Positions 1 through 7,902 of a DNA stretch of 64,000 nt are shown here, in pieces (the stretch's first letter is position 1; each line of letters opens with the position of its first letter). The notes below the pieces were generated by a model. The model was not told the origin of the DNA, made no database searches, and was given only the letters and a program-made list of their open reading frames with translations. The stretch is from Pseudomonas sp. Irchel s3h14 (lineage in GTDB: Bacteria > Pseudomonadota > Gammaproteobacteria > Pseudomonadales > Pseudomonadaceae): contig NZ_FYDJ01000008.1 of assembly GCF_900187425.1 (NCBI RefSeq), positions 124,001-188,000 on the forward strand, read 5' to 3'. The position numbers and the translations under genes are program-made.

Positions 1-141
1 CAGCAGTACCTCAAGCAGCAGGTGCCGATTACGCCAGTCGCCCACTCGACGGTTAACCAGCCGTTGAGCGCCAAAATCGAAGGATTCAAGGTGAGTCCTT
101 TCGGTCGTAACGTGTTCTCGGGCGTCAGCATAGAAAAATAA
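1..141 (+). CDS. Peptide ABC transporter substrate-binding protein, C-terminal fragment
   Basis: The window opens inside an open frame whose last 46 codons read to a TAA at 139-141. The tail (ending FSGVSIEK) resembles the C-terminus of DppA/OppA-type periplasmic binding proteins (SBP_bac_5 family), which end in a short strand after the closing lobe. The location just before an OprD-type porin and a dpp operon matches the Pseudomonas arrangement in which several dppA paralogues precede the porin gene. The start and most of the protein lie outside the window, so the assignment rests on the tail and on context. Confidence 0.6.
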   Translation, partial: QQYLKQQVPITPVAHSTVNQPLSAKIEGFKVSPFGRNVFSGVSIEK

Positions 142-158
142 CCGATTAGCCAAAAACG

Positions 159-180
159 CTGGGGGCGCATTGCGCCCTCA
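159..180 (+). terminator. GC-rich hairpin after the partial dppA-like gene
   Basis: A short inverted repeat (GGGGCGC, 3-base loop, GCGCCC) lies 17 bases after the stop of the fragment. No clear T-run follows, so it may only slow polymerase or protect the 3' end. Confidence 0.3.
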
Positions 181-218
181 CGCAAGCGTATTGCCGTAAT
201 TCGTCAATCCGGCCTACA

Positions 219-230
219 GCAAACGTTTGC
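219..230. promoter_or_regulatory. Perfect 12-bp palindrome upstream of the porin gene
   Basis: GCAAACGTTTGC is a perfect dyad 87 bases before the porin start. The AACGTT core resembles LacI/GalR-family operators, including the Cra site at 31000-31011. Its function is inferred only. Confidence 0.3.
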
Positions 231-316
231 GATGCCTTGTATATGTTCGAAACCAAATAGCCGGATCACCAAAAAAGACCGGCATTAAAAAAAAAGAAAG
301 AAAGGAGCTTCACCCC

Positions 317-1753
317 ATGAAACTGAGTAGCACCGCGTTATTGGCCTTGGCCATCAGCAGCGTAACCGCCTCGGCGTACGCAGAAACCCAAAGCCAGGCG
401 TACACCCCGGTTACCGTGAAACAGAAAAGTGCTCAGAGTGAAGCCACTGGCTTTGTCGAAGGCCAATCGATCACAGGGAGCACGCGTAACTGGTATGCCA
501 ACGAGCAACTGAAACGTGGCGCCAAGTTCAGCTACCAAAAAAACGGTTCACCGACCCCAACTGATCGTCGTATCAACTGGGTCCAGGGCACCATCATCAA
601 GTACAACTCGGGTTTCACTGAAGGCACTGTTGGTTTCAGCACCGAAGTAGCTGCCTACAATGCTATTGCCCTGGACCGTGATCGCAAAGACCTGGCGTCC
701 GCAAACGGCGGTGCTCCAGAGCCAGGTCGTGGTGGCCGCGGCAACAACCGTACGCTGACCGAAAATGGCGGCGACGCAGTAGACCAGTGGAGCAAACTGG
801 GCCTGGCCAACGTCAAGGCCCGAGTCTCCAACACCACCCTGACCGCCGGCCGCCAGAACTTCAGCAGCCCACAGGTCGACGTCATCGGTAACCGTCCTCT
901 GCCGTCGAGTTTCGAAGGTGTGAGCCTGCACAGCGAAGAGCTGGAAAACCTGTCCTTTGACATCGGTACCTTCGACCGCAACTCTCCTCGTACGGAACAA
1001 AGCCAGCGCAAGTTCCGCTCCGAATACGGTAACGGCGAGGCCGAAGCCGACCACATCTACACTGCGGGTCTCACTTACCAGCCATTCGCCAGCCTGACCA
1101 CCAGCCTCTGGGGCACTCAGGCTGAAGACCTGTGGGACCAGTACTACTTCGGCGCCAGCCACGTGCTGGGTGACAGTTCGGTACTGAGCCTGACCACCGG
1201 CCTGAACTACTACAAAACAGTCGACTCGGGTTCGGCCAAACTGGGTGAAATCGATAACGACACTTACTCCCTGTCGCTTGGCCTGACCCACCAGGCCCAC
1301 AGCCTGACCTTCTCGTACCAGGAAGTGAACGGTAACGAATACTTCGACTACCTGCACGAAACCAACGGCATCTACCTGGCCAACTCCCTGCTGTCGGACT
1401 TCAACGGCCCGAACGAGAAGTCCTTCCAGATCGCCTACGGTCTGAACATGGCCGAATACGGCGTGCCAGGCCTGAAATTCAACATCTACCAGGCTCGCGG
1501 CTGGGGTATCGACGGTACTCACTACAACGGCAACAAAGGCGTGGCCGACAAAGGTTACGACGGCATCCAGATTCAAGATGGCGAACACCATTACGAATAC
1601 GGCATCGGTGCCTCGTACGCCGTGCAGAGCGGCCCACTCAAGGCCACCGCTATCCGCGCGACCTACACCGCTCACCGCGCCAGTGAAAACCAGGCTGATG
1701 GCAGCATCAACGAGTTCCGTCTCGTGACCACCATCCCGTTCAACATTCTGTAA
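317..1753 (+). CDS. opdP: OprD-family outer-membrane porin (dipeptide porin, OpdP-like)
   Basis: This 478-residue protein has a Sec signal peptide at about residues 1-22 (K at 3, hydrophobic core, ending AYA) and then a long polar, Tyr/Gly/Asn-rich sequence of alternating strands, as in OprD 18-strand specific channels. The ATG at 317 follows an AAGGAG box at 301-306; an earlier in-frame start at 227 would prevent signal-peptide processing. OprD porins admit small carboxylate-bearing substrates. In P. aeruginosa OpdP sits directly before the dpp importer and takes up glycine-glutamate-type dipeptides and some carbapenems. The same arrangement here (dppA starts 80 bases later) supports a dipeptide porin. 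The family is clear; the exact substrate is inferred from context. Confidence 0.85.
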   Translation: MKLSSTALLALAISSVTASAYAETQSQAYTPVTVKQKSAQSEATGFVEGQSITGSTRNWYANEQLKRGAKFSYQKNGSPTPTDRRINWVQGTIIKYNSGFTEGTVGFSTEVAAYNAIALDRDRKDLASANGGAPEPGRGGRGNNRTLTENGGDAVDQWSKLGLANVKARVSNTTLTAGRQNFSSPQVDVIGNRPLPSSFEGVSLHSEELENLSFDIGTFDRNSPRTEQSQRKFRSEYGNGEAEADHIYTAGLTYQPFASLTTSLWGTQAEDLWDQYYFGASHVLGDSSVLSLTTGLNYYKTVDSGSAKLGEIDNDTYSLSLGLTHQAHSLTFSYQEVNGNEYFDYLHETNGIYLANSLLSDFNGPNEKSFQIAYGLNMAEYGVPGLKFNIYQARGWGIDGTHYNGNKGVADKGYDGIQIQDGEHHYEYGIGASYAVQSGPLKATAIRATYTAHRASENQADGSINEFRLVTTIPFNIL

Positions 1754-1832
1754 AAACGCACGCCTGCGGCTGACTCATGACGAGTCGGCCGTTTGGTTTT
1801 CTTCAGTTCAACCGATTGCAGAGGGTTCTTTG

Positions 1833-3428
1833 ATGAAAATGCTTCCCCTACGTGCGGCCATCGCGGCCGCGTTGCTGAGTGTCGCTGTTGGCGTCTCGGC
1901 CAAACCCCTGGTGGTCTGCACCGAAGCCAGTCCGGAAGGCTTCGATATGGTCCAGTACACAACTGCAGTCACAGCCGATGCGGTGGCCGAAACCATCTTC
2001 AATCGTCTGGCGGACTTCAAGCCCGGCACCACTGAAGTGATTCCGGCACTGGCCGATTCCTGGGACATCAGCGAAGACGGTCTGACCTACACGTTCCACC
2101 TGCGCAAAGGCGTCAAGTTCCACACCACTGAATACTTCAAGCCGACCCGCGACATGAACGCCGACGACGTGGTCTGGAGCTTCCAGCGTCAGCTGGACCC
2201 GAATCACCCGTGGCACAAACTGTCGAGCGTGGGCTTCCCGTACTTTGAAAGCATGGGCTTCAAGGAACTGCTCAAAAGTGTCAAGAAGATCGACGACAAC
2301 ACGGTCACCTTCACCCTGACCCGCCGCGAAGCGCCGTTCCTGGCCGACATCGCCATGGCCTTCTCCTCGATCTACTCCGCCGAGTATGCCGACCAGCTGC
2401 TCAAGGCCAACAAGACCGGCGACCTGAACAGCAAGCCTGTCGGTACCGGCCCGTTTGTTTTCCAGCGTTACAACAAAGACGCTCAAGTCCGCTTCAAGGC
2501 CAACCCGGATTACTTCCGTGGCAAGCCACCGGCTGATTCGCTGATCCTGGCCATCGCCACCGACAACAACGTGCGCCTGCAAAAACTGAAAGCCAACGAG
2601 TGCCAGATTGCGCTGTATCCCAAGCCAGATGACATCCCGAGCATCAAGAAAGACGCCAAACTGAGTGTCGATGAACTGAACGCGATGACCGTCTCGTACA
2701 TCGCCATGAACACCTCGCACAAGTACATGAGCGATGTGCGCGTACGTAAAGCCATCGATATCGCCTTCGACAAGGCCGCATACGTCAACGCGCTGTTCGG
2801 CAAAGGCAATGCGACCGTGGCGGTCAATCCGTACCCGGACACCCTGCTGGGCTACAACCACGACCTGAAGAATCCGCCGCGTGATCTGGACAAGGCTCGC
2901 GCCTTGCTCAAGGAAGCCGGCGTACCGGAAGGCACTACGTTTACCCTGTTCACCCGTAACGGCGGCGGTCCAACCAACCCGAACCCGATGCTCGGCGCAC
3001 AGATGATGCAGGCTGACCTGGCCAAGGTCGGGATCACGATCGATATTCGCGTCATGGAATGGGGCGAAATGCTCAAGCGCGCGAAAAACGGCGAGCACGA
3101 CATGGTTTCTGCCGGATGGGCGGGCGATAACGGCGACCCGGATAACTTCCTGACGCCTATGCTCAGTTGCGAGGCCGCCAAAAACGGCGAAAACTACGCA
3201 CGTTGGTGCAACGAGAAGTTCCAGACGCTGATCGATGAAGCCAGGGCTAAAGTTAACCCGGCGGAACGCGCAGCGCTCTATGAGCAAGCCCAGGAGATTT
3301 TCAATCAGGACCAGCCATGGATCAGCATGGCGCACACCCGTATGTTCACCGCGATGCGTAACAACGTAGAGGGCTATCACATTAGCCCGCTCACCACTAA
3401 TAACTTCGCCACCACCCAGGTGAAGTAG
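1833..3428 (+). CDS. dppA: Periplasmic dipeptide-binding protein DppA
   Basis: The 531-residue protein has a signal peptide (about residues 1-24, cut before KPLVV) and an SBP_bac_5 fold: an N-terminal lobe with the ALADSW and LRKGVKFH motifs near residues 75-100 and a C-terminal part ending in the typical MAHTRMF region. It captures di- or short oligopeptides, and possibly haem as some DppA proteins do, and hands them to DppBC. The ATG at 1833 follows GAGGG at 1821-1825; a TTG three bases upstream is less likely. It lies between the porin and the permease genes in the same direction, with a 72-base gap before dppB. Ligand preference cannot be read from sequence. Confidence 0.9.
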   Translation: MKMLPLRAAIAAALLSVAVGVSAKPLVVCTEASPEGFDMVQYTTAVTADAVAETIFNRLADFKPGTTEVIPALADSWDISEDGLTYTFHLRKGVKFHTTEYFKPTRDMNADDVVWSFQRQLDPNHPWHKLSSVGFPYFESMGFKELLKSVKKIDDNTVTFTLTRREAPFLADIAMAFSSIYSAEYADQLLKANKTGDLNSKPVGTGPFVFQRYNKDAQVRFKANPDYFRGKPPADSLILAIATDNNVRLQKLKANECQIALYPKPDDIPSIKKDAKLSVDELNAMTVSYIAMNTSHKYMSDVRVRKAIDIAFDKAAYVNALFGKGNATVAVNPYPDTLLGYNHDLKNPPRDLDKARALLKEAGVPEGTTFTLFTRNGGGPTNPNPMLGAQMMQADLAKVGITIDIRVMEWGEMLKRAKNGEHDMVSAGWAGDNGDPDNFLTPMLSCEAAKNGENYARWCNEKFQTLIDEARAKVNPAERAALYEQAQEIFNQDQPWISMAHTRMFTAMRNNVEGYHISPLTTNNFATTQVK

Positions 3429-3500
3429 ATAAGAAACTACCGGCATTCCTGACCCAGGAATGCCGGGCACGCCTAACCGGCTGATGAGGTACACCACAAG

Positions 3501-4511
3501 ATGTTTAGTTTTATTGCCCGCCGATTGGGGTTATTGATCCCCACGTTCTTCGGCATCACCTTGCTGACTTTCGCGTTGATTCGCATGATTCCAGGCGACC
3601 CCGTGGAAGTAATGATGGGCGAACGTCGAGTCGACCCCGAAATGCATGCTCAGGCAATGGAGCGCCTGGGGCTGAACAAACCTCTGTATGCCCAATACCT
3701 GGATTACGTTGGCAAACTGGCCCACGGCGACCTTGGTGAATCCCTGCGTACCCGTGAAAGCGTCTGGACCGAGTTCAGTTCTCTATTCCCCGCGACCCTG
3801 GAACTGTCCATGGCCGCCCTGCTGTTCGCCGGCATCCTGGGCCTGCTGGCCGGGGTGATCGCGGCACTCAAGCGAGGATCCCTGTTCGACCATGGGGTGA
3901 TGGGCATCTCCCTGGCGGGATACTCGATGCCGATCTTCTGGTGGGGCCTGATCCTGATCATGTTCTTCTCGGTGTCCCTGGGCTGGACCCCGGTGTCCGG
4001 GCGGATCGATCTGCTCTATGACATCGAGCCGCGCACCGGTTTCATGCTCATCGACACGCTGCTGGCCGATGACGTCGGTGCGTTCTTCGATGCCCTGCAT
4101 CACCTGATCCTGCCGGCCATTGTGCTCGGCACCATTCCGCTGGCGGTGATCGCGCGGATGACCCGTTCTTCGATGCTCGAAGTACTGCGTGAAGACTACA
4201 TCCGTACCGCCCGCGCCAAAGGCCTGTCGCCGTCGCGCGTGGTATTCGTTCACGGCCTGCGTAACGCGCTGATTCCGGTACTGACCGTGGTTGGCCTGCA
4301 AGTCGGCACATTGCTGGCCGGTGCGGTCCTGACCGAAACCATCTTCTCCTGGCCCGGCATCGGCAAATGGCTGATCGAAGCCATTGGCGCACGGGACTAT
4401 CCCGTGGTGCAAAACGGCATCCTGTTAATCGCCTGCCTGGTGATTCTGGTCAACTTCGTGGTGGACATCCTCTACGGCTTTGCCAACCCACGCATTCGTC
4501 ACCAGCGCTGA
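3501..4511 (+). CDS. dppB: Dipeptide ABC transporter permease DppB
   Basis: This 336-residue inner-membrane protein belongs to the BPD_transp_1 family. It has a first membrane helix at residues 8-28, a periplasmic stretch carrying MGERRVDPE, and a cluster of five further helices. The cytoplasmic coupling EAA-type loop (EDYIRTARAKGLSPSRV) is near residues 230-247. It forms half of the peptide channel with DppC. A GAGG box about 12 bases upstream supports the ATG at 3501. The gene ends 7 bases before dppC. Confidence 0.93.
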   Translation: MFSFIARRLGLLIPTFFGITLLTFALIRMIPGDPVEVMMGERRVDPEMHAQAMERLGLNKPLYAQYLDYVGKLAHGDLGESLRTRESVWTEFSSLFPATLELSMAALLFAGILGLLAGVIAALKRGSLFDHGVMGISLAGYSMPIFWWGLILIMFFSVSLGWTPVSGRIDLLYDIEPRTGFMLIDTLLADDVGAFFDALHHLILPAIVLGTIPLAVIARMTRSSMLEVLREDYIRTARAKGLSPSRVVFVHGLRNALIPVLTVVGLQVGTLLAGAVLTETIFSWPGIGKWLIEAIGARDYPVVQNGILLIACLVILVNFVVDILYGFANPRIRHQR

Positions 4512-4518
4512 GATCATT

Positions 4519-5436
4519 ATGACCATGACCACTTCAATTCCAGCGGTAGCAGTCGATCAAAGCCTGCTGTATCCGTCTCCATACAAAGAATTCTGGCAAG
4601 CGTTCTCCAAGAACAAAGGCGCCGTCGCCGGCCTGATGTTCATGCTGCTGGTGATTTTCTGCGCCCTGTTCGCCCCTTGGGTGGCACCGCATAACCCGAG
4701 CGAGCAGTACCGCGACTTCCTGCTGACCCCACCGTCCTGGCTGGAAGGTGGGCAAATCCAGTTCCTGCTCGGCACCGATGAACTGGGTCGCGACCTGCTG
4801 TCGCGGCTGATCCACGGTTCGCGCCTGTCCCTGCTGATCGGCTTGTCGTCGGTGGTGATGTCGCTGATTCCGGGCATCCTTTTGGGTCTGTTCGCCGGGT
4901 TCTTCCCGCGCTTGCTCGGCCCGACCATCATGCGACTGATGGACATCATGCTGGCCCTGCCGTCCCTGCTGCTGGCAGTGGCGATTGTCGCCATCCTCGG
5001 CCCTGGCCTGATCAACACCATTATTGCCATCGCCGTGGTTTCGTTGCCGTCCTATGTTCGTCTGACCCGCGCCGCGGTGATGGGCGAACTGAACCGCGAC
5101 TACGTGACCGCCGCGCGCCTGGCCGGTGCCAATCTGCCACGCCTGATGTTCGTCACCGTGCTGCCTAACTGCATGGCGCCGCTGATCGTTCAGGCCACCT
5201 TGAGTTTCTCCTCGGCGATCCTCGATGCCGCCGCACTGGGCTTCCTCGGCCTTGGCGTACAACCGCCAACTCCTGAGTGGGGCACCATGCTGGCTTCGGC
5301 TCGCGATTACATCGAACGCGCCTGGTGGGTCGTCAGTCTGCCTGGTTTGACCATTTTGCTCAGCGTGCTGGCAATCAACTTGATGGGCGACGGCCTGCGC
5401 GATGCGCTGGACCCGAAACTCAAGAACGCCGCCTGA
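4519..5436 (+). CDS. dppC: Dipeptide ABC transporter permease DppC
   Basis: This 305-residue permease has an N-terminal OppC_N segment (one helix, then a periplasmic region with LLGTDELGRDLLSRL) and a BPD_transp_1 core. The coupling loop DYVTAARLAGA is near residues 190-205. It pairs with DppB. Starts at 4519 or 4525 are both possible; an in-frame ATG at 4480 would overlap dppB more and has no better ribosome site. dppD follows after 10 bases. Confidence 0.92.
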   Translation: MTMTTSIPAVAVDQSLLYPSPYKEFWQAFSKNKGAVAGLMFMLLVIFCALFAPWVAPHNPSEQYRDFLLTPPSWLEGGQIQFLLGTDELGRDLLSRLIHGSRLSLLIGLSSVVMSLIPGILLGLFAGFFPRLLGPTIMRLMDIMLALPSLLLAVAIVAILGPGLINTIIAIAVVSLPSYVRLTRAAVMGELNRDYVTAARLAGANLPRLMFVTVLPNCMAPLIVQATLSFSSAILDAAALGFLGLGVQPPTPEWGTMLASARDYIERAWWVVSLPGLTILLSVLAINLMGDGLRDALDPKLKNAA

Positions 5437-5446
5437 GGAGATTCAA

Positions 5447-6415
5447 ATGTCACTGTTAGAAATCAAGAATCTCAACGTTCGCTTCGGCGACAAGAACGCC
5501 GTTCCGGTGGTCGACGGTCTCGACATTACCGTGGACAAGGGCGAAGTGCTGGCCATCGTTGGCGAATCGGGTTCCGGCAAGTCCGTGACCATGATGGCGC
5601 TGATGGGTCTGATCGAACACCCGGGGATCGTCACCGCCGACGCCCTGAATTTCGACGGCAAGAACATGCTCAAGCTGAGCAACCGTCAGCGTCGGCAGAT
5701 TGTCGGCAAAGACCTGGCCATGGTCTTCCAGGACCCGATGACCGCGCTGAACCCGAGCTACACCGTCGGTTTCCAGATCGAAGAAGTGCTGCGCCTGCAC
5801 CTGAAAATGTCCGGCAAGCAAGCGCGCGCACGCGCCATCGAACTGCTGGAAAAAGTTGAAATCCCGGGCGCCGCCAGCCGTATGAATGCTTACCCGCATC
5901 AACTGTCCGGCGGCATGAGCCAGCGTGTTGCGATCGCCATGGCGATTGCCGGCGAACCGAAACTGCTGATCGCCGACGAACCGACCACGGCACTGGACGT
6001 AACGATTCAGGCGCAGATCATGGACCTGCTGTTGGCCCTGCAGAAAGAGCAGAACATGGGCCTGGTGCTGATCACTCACGACCTCGCGGTCGTGGCCGAA
6101 ACCGCTCAGCGCGTGTGCGTGATGTACGCCGGCCAAGCGGTCGAAGTGGGTCAGGTGCCTCAGCTGTTCGACATTCCGGCGCACCCGTACAGCGAAGCGC
6201 TGCTCAAGGCGATTCCGGAACACAGCCTGGGCGCCACCCGCCTGGCCACGCTGCCGGGCATTGTTCCCGGTCGCTACGACCGTCCGCAAGGCTGCCTGTT
6301 GTCGCCGCGCTGCCCCTACGTGCAGGACAACTGCCGTACCCAGCGTCCAACCCTTGACCCGAAAAGCAACAGCCTCGCCCGCTGCTTCTACCCGCTGAAT
6401 CAGGAGGTGGCGTAA
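5447..6415 (+). CDS. dppD: Dipeptide ABC transporter ATP-binding protein DppD
   Basis: This 322-residue ATPase has Walker A GESGSGKS (about residue 40), signature LSGGMSQR, Walker B LLIADEPTTALD and the switch His in LVLITHDLAVV. The C-terminal oligopeptide-transporter extension (PYSEALLKAIP) carries the Cys pattern (C in GCLL, RCPY, DNCR and ARCF) that in this subfamily can bind an iron-sulphur cluster. It powers DppBC together with DppF. GAGGAG at 5435-5440 precedes the ATG at 5447. Its TAA shares one base with the ATG of dppF (TAATG), which suggests translational coupling. Confidence 0.94.
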   Translation: MSLLEIKNLNVRFGDKNAVPVVDGLDITVDKGEVLAIVGESGSGKSVTMMALMGLIEHPGIVTADALNFDGKNMLKLSNRQRRQIVGKDLAMVFQDPMTALNPSYTVGFQIEEVLRLHLKMSGKQARARAIELLEKVEIPGAASRMNAYPHQLSGGMSQRVAIAMAIAGEPKLLIADEPTTALDVTIQAQIMDLLLALQKEQNMGLVLITHDLAVVAETAQRVCVMYAGQAVEVGQVPQLFDIPAHPYSEALLKAIPEHSLGATRLATLPGIVPGRYDRPQGCLLSPRCPYVQDNCRTQRPTLDPKSNSLARCFYPLNQEVA

Positions 6416-7395
6416 TGGCCGTCGTACTTACCGCCCGCGACCTGACCCGTCACTACGAAGTGTCCCGCGGCCTGTTCAAGGGCCATGCGACCGTACGTGC
6501 GCTTAACGGTGTGTCGTTCGAACTGGAAGCCGGCAAGACCCTCGCTGTCGTCGGCGAATCGGGCTGCGGCAAATCCACCCTGGCCCGTGCCCTGACGCTG
6601 ATCGAAGAGCCATCCTCCGGCTCCTTGAAAATCGCCGGGCAGGAAGTCACCGGTGCCGACAAGGCTCAGCGCAAGCAACTGCGCAAAGACGTGCAGATGG
6701 TGTTCCAGAGCCCTTACGCGTCGTTGAACCCACGGCAAAAAGTCGGTGATCAGCTCGGCGAGCCGCTGCTGATCAACACCAACCTTTCCGCCGCCGAACG
6801 TCGCGAGAAAGTCCAGGCGATGATGAAGCAGGTGGGCTTGCGTCCCGAGCACTACCAGCGTTATCCGCACATGTTCTCCGGCGGTCAGCGCCAGCGGATC
6901 GCCCTGGCCCGCGCGATGATGTTGCAGCCTAAAGTGCTGGTCGCGGATGAACCGACCTCGGCGCTGGACGTGTCCATTCAGGCGCAGGTGCTGAACCTGT
7001 TCATGGATTTGCAGCAAGAGTTCAACACCGCTTACGTATTCATCTCCCACAACCTCGCGGTGGTGCAACACGTCGCCGATGACGTGATGGTGATGTACCT
7101 CGGTCGCCCGGTGGAAATGGGGCCGAAGAACGACATCTACGAGCGTCCTCTGCACCCGTACACCCAGGCGCTGCTGTCGGCCACCCCGACCATTCACCCG
7201 GACCCGAACAAGCCGAAAATCAAGATCGTCGGCGAATTGCCCAACCCGCTGAACCCGCCGTCCGGCTGCGCGTTCCACAAGCGCTGCCCGTACGCGACCG
7301 AGCGCTGCAGCACGGAAGAACCGCTCCTGCGCCTGGTCGACACCCGCCAAGTGGCTTGCCACTACGCCGAGCAGTTTCTCGACGGCGCGGCATAA
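6415..7395 (+). CDS. dppF: Dipeptide ABC transporter ATP-binding protein DppF
   Basis: This second ATPase (326 residues) has Walker A GESGCGKST, signature FSGGQRQR, Walker B VLVADEPTSALD and an H-loop in VFISHNLAVV. The C-terminal oligo_HPY-type region has conserved cysteines (SGCAFHKRCPYATERC, then VACHY). It forms the ATPase heterodimer with DppD. The gene overlaps dppD by one base and is the last of the operon; hairpins at 7401-7429 and 7444-7487 follow. Confidence 0.94.
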   Translation: MAVVLTARDLTRHYEVSRGLFKGHATVRALNGVSFELEAGKTLAVVGESGCGKSTLARALTLIEEPSSGSLKIAGQEVTGADKAQRKQLRKDVQMVFQSPYASLNPRQKVGDQLGEPLLINTNLSAAERREKVQAMMKQVGLRPEHYQRYPHMFSGGQRQRIALARAMMLQPKVLVADEPTSALDVSIQAQVLNLFMDLQQEFNTAYVFISHNLAVVQHVADDVMVMYLGRPVEMGPKNDIYERPLHPYTQALLSATPTIHPDPNKPKIKIVGELPNPLNPPSGCAFHKRCPYATERCSTEEPLLRLVDTRQVACHYAEQFLDGAA

Positions 7396-7429
7396 AAAAA
7401 CGCGCCTGTGTCACTGAGGCGCGCTTTTT
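7394..7429. terminator. Bidirectional intrinsic terminator after dppF
   Basis: The stem CGCGCCT (7401-7407) pairs with AGGCGCG (7417-7423) across a 9-base loop, followed by T5 on the plus strand. An A7 run precedes it and becomes U7 on the minus strand. It can therefore end both dppF and the convergent small gene at 7502-7747. Confidence 0.85.
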
Positions 7430-7443
7430 CAGAGTTAACCGAA

Positions 7444-7487
7444 CCTCTTCTTCCCGGGCTGCGCATCAGACCGGGAGGAGGGGTTTT
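7444..7487 (+). terminator. Second plus-strand terminator behind dppF
   Basis: A long imperfect stem with several G-T pairs (7444-7457 with 7471-7483) is followed by TTTTCTTTT. It probably acts as a backup terminator for the dpp operon. Confidence 0.5.
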
Positions 7488-7501
7488 CTTTTGTCAGTGA
7501 T

Positions 7502-7747
7502 TTAAGCCCCTTCTGCCTCATCGCTGTCCGGTTCGTCGGTGGTCGAGTCGTCATCGTCCGCGCTGCCGCCCTGCCCCTGATCACCGGGCTCCGATTCGGA
7601 TTTGGCGATCATCAACTCACCATGCCCGACCTGCCCGCTCGAAGCTTGGGTTTCGTGATCCTCGCACTCGGCCCAGACCGCTGAACTGCCGAGGGCCAGC
7701 ATTACCAATACTTTCAACATCAATAAAACGCGTAGCAACCTGTTCAT
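7502..7747 (-). CDS. Small exported acidic protein of unknown function
   Basis: The frame encodes 81 residues from the ATG at 7747. A start four codons upstream (7759) has no ribosome site, while GGA lies about 10 bases before 7747. Residues 1-24 form a clear signal peptide (MNRLL, Leu/Val-rich core, AVWA), leaving a mature part of about 57 residues with a single Cys. The C-terminal 30 residues are strikingly acidic and low in complexity (Ser, Asp, Glu, Gly). It would act in the periplasm or outside the cell, perhaps binding cations, but no family was recognised. Pseudomonas-like codon use and the shared terminator at 7394-7429 support a real gene. Confidence 0.6.
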   Translation of the reverse strand: MNRLLRVLLMLKVLVMLALGSSAVWAECEDHETQASSGQVGHGELMIAKSESEPGDQGQGGSADDDDSTTDEPDSDEAEGA

Positions 7748-7902
7748 AGCCGATTCCATCCATTTGTAGGTGAAACTGCGGTGCCTCTCTGGCGCTGAAT
7801 AGAATCTAGTTCCGATTGATTCGATTCTCCAGATAGGACGCTAACGAATGGACGGAATGCCCTTGGTGGGGAGATTGGTTTTGAATAACGTCTATAACCG
7901 GA

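Noticed and set aside
1848..3497. Long open frame on the minus strand opposite dppA (549 codons)
   Set aside because: It lies wholly antisense to dppA, has no ribosome site or family features, and its composition is that of a GC-rich shadow frame.
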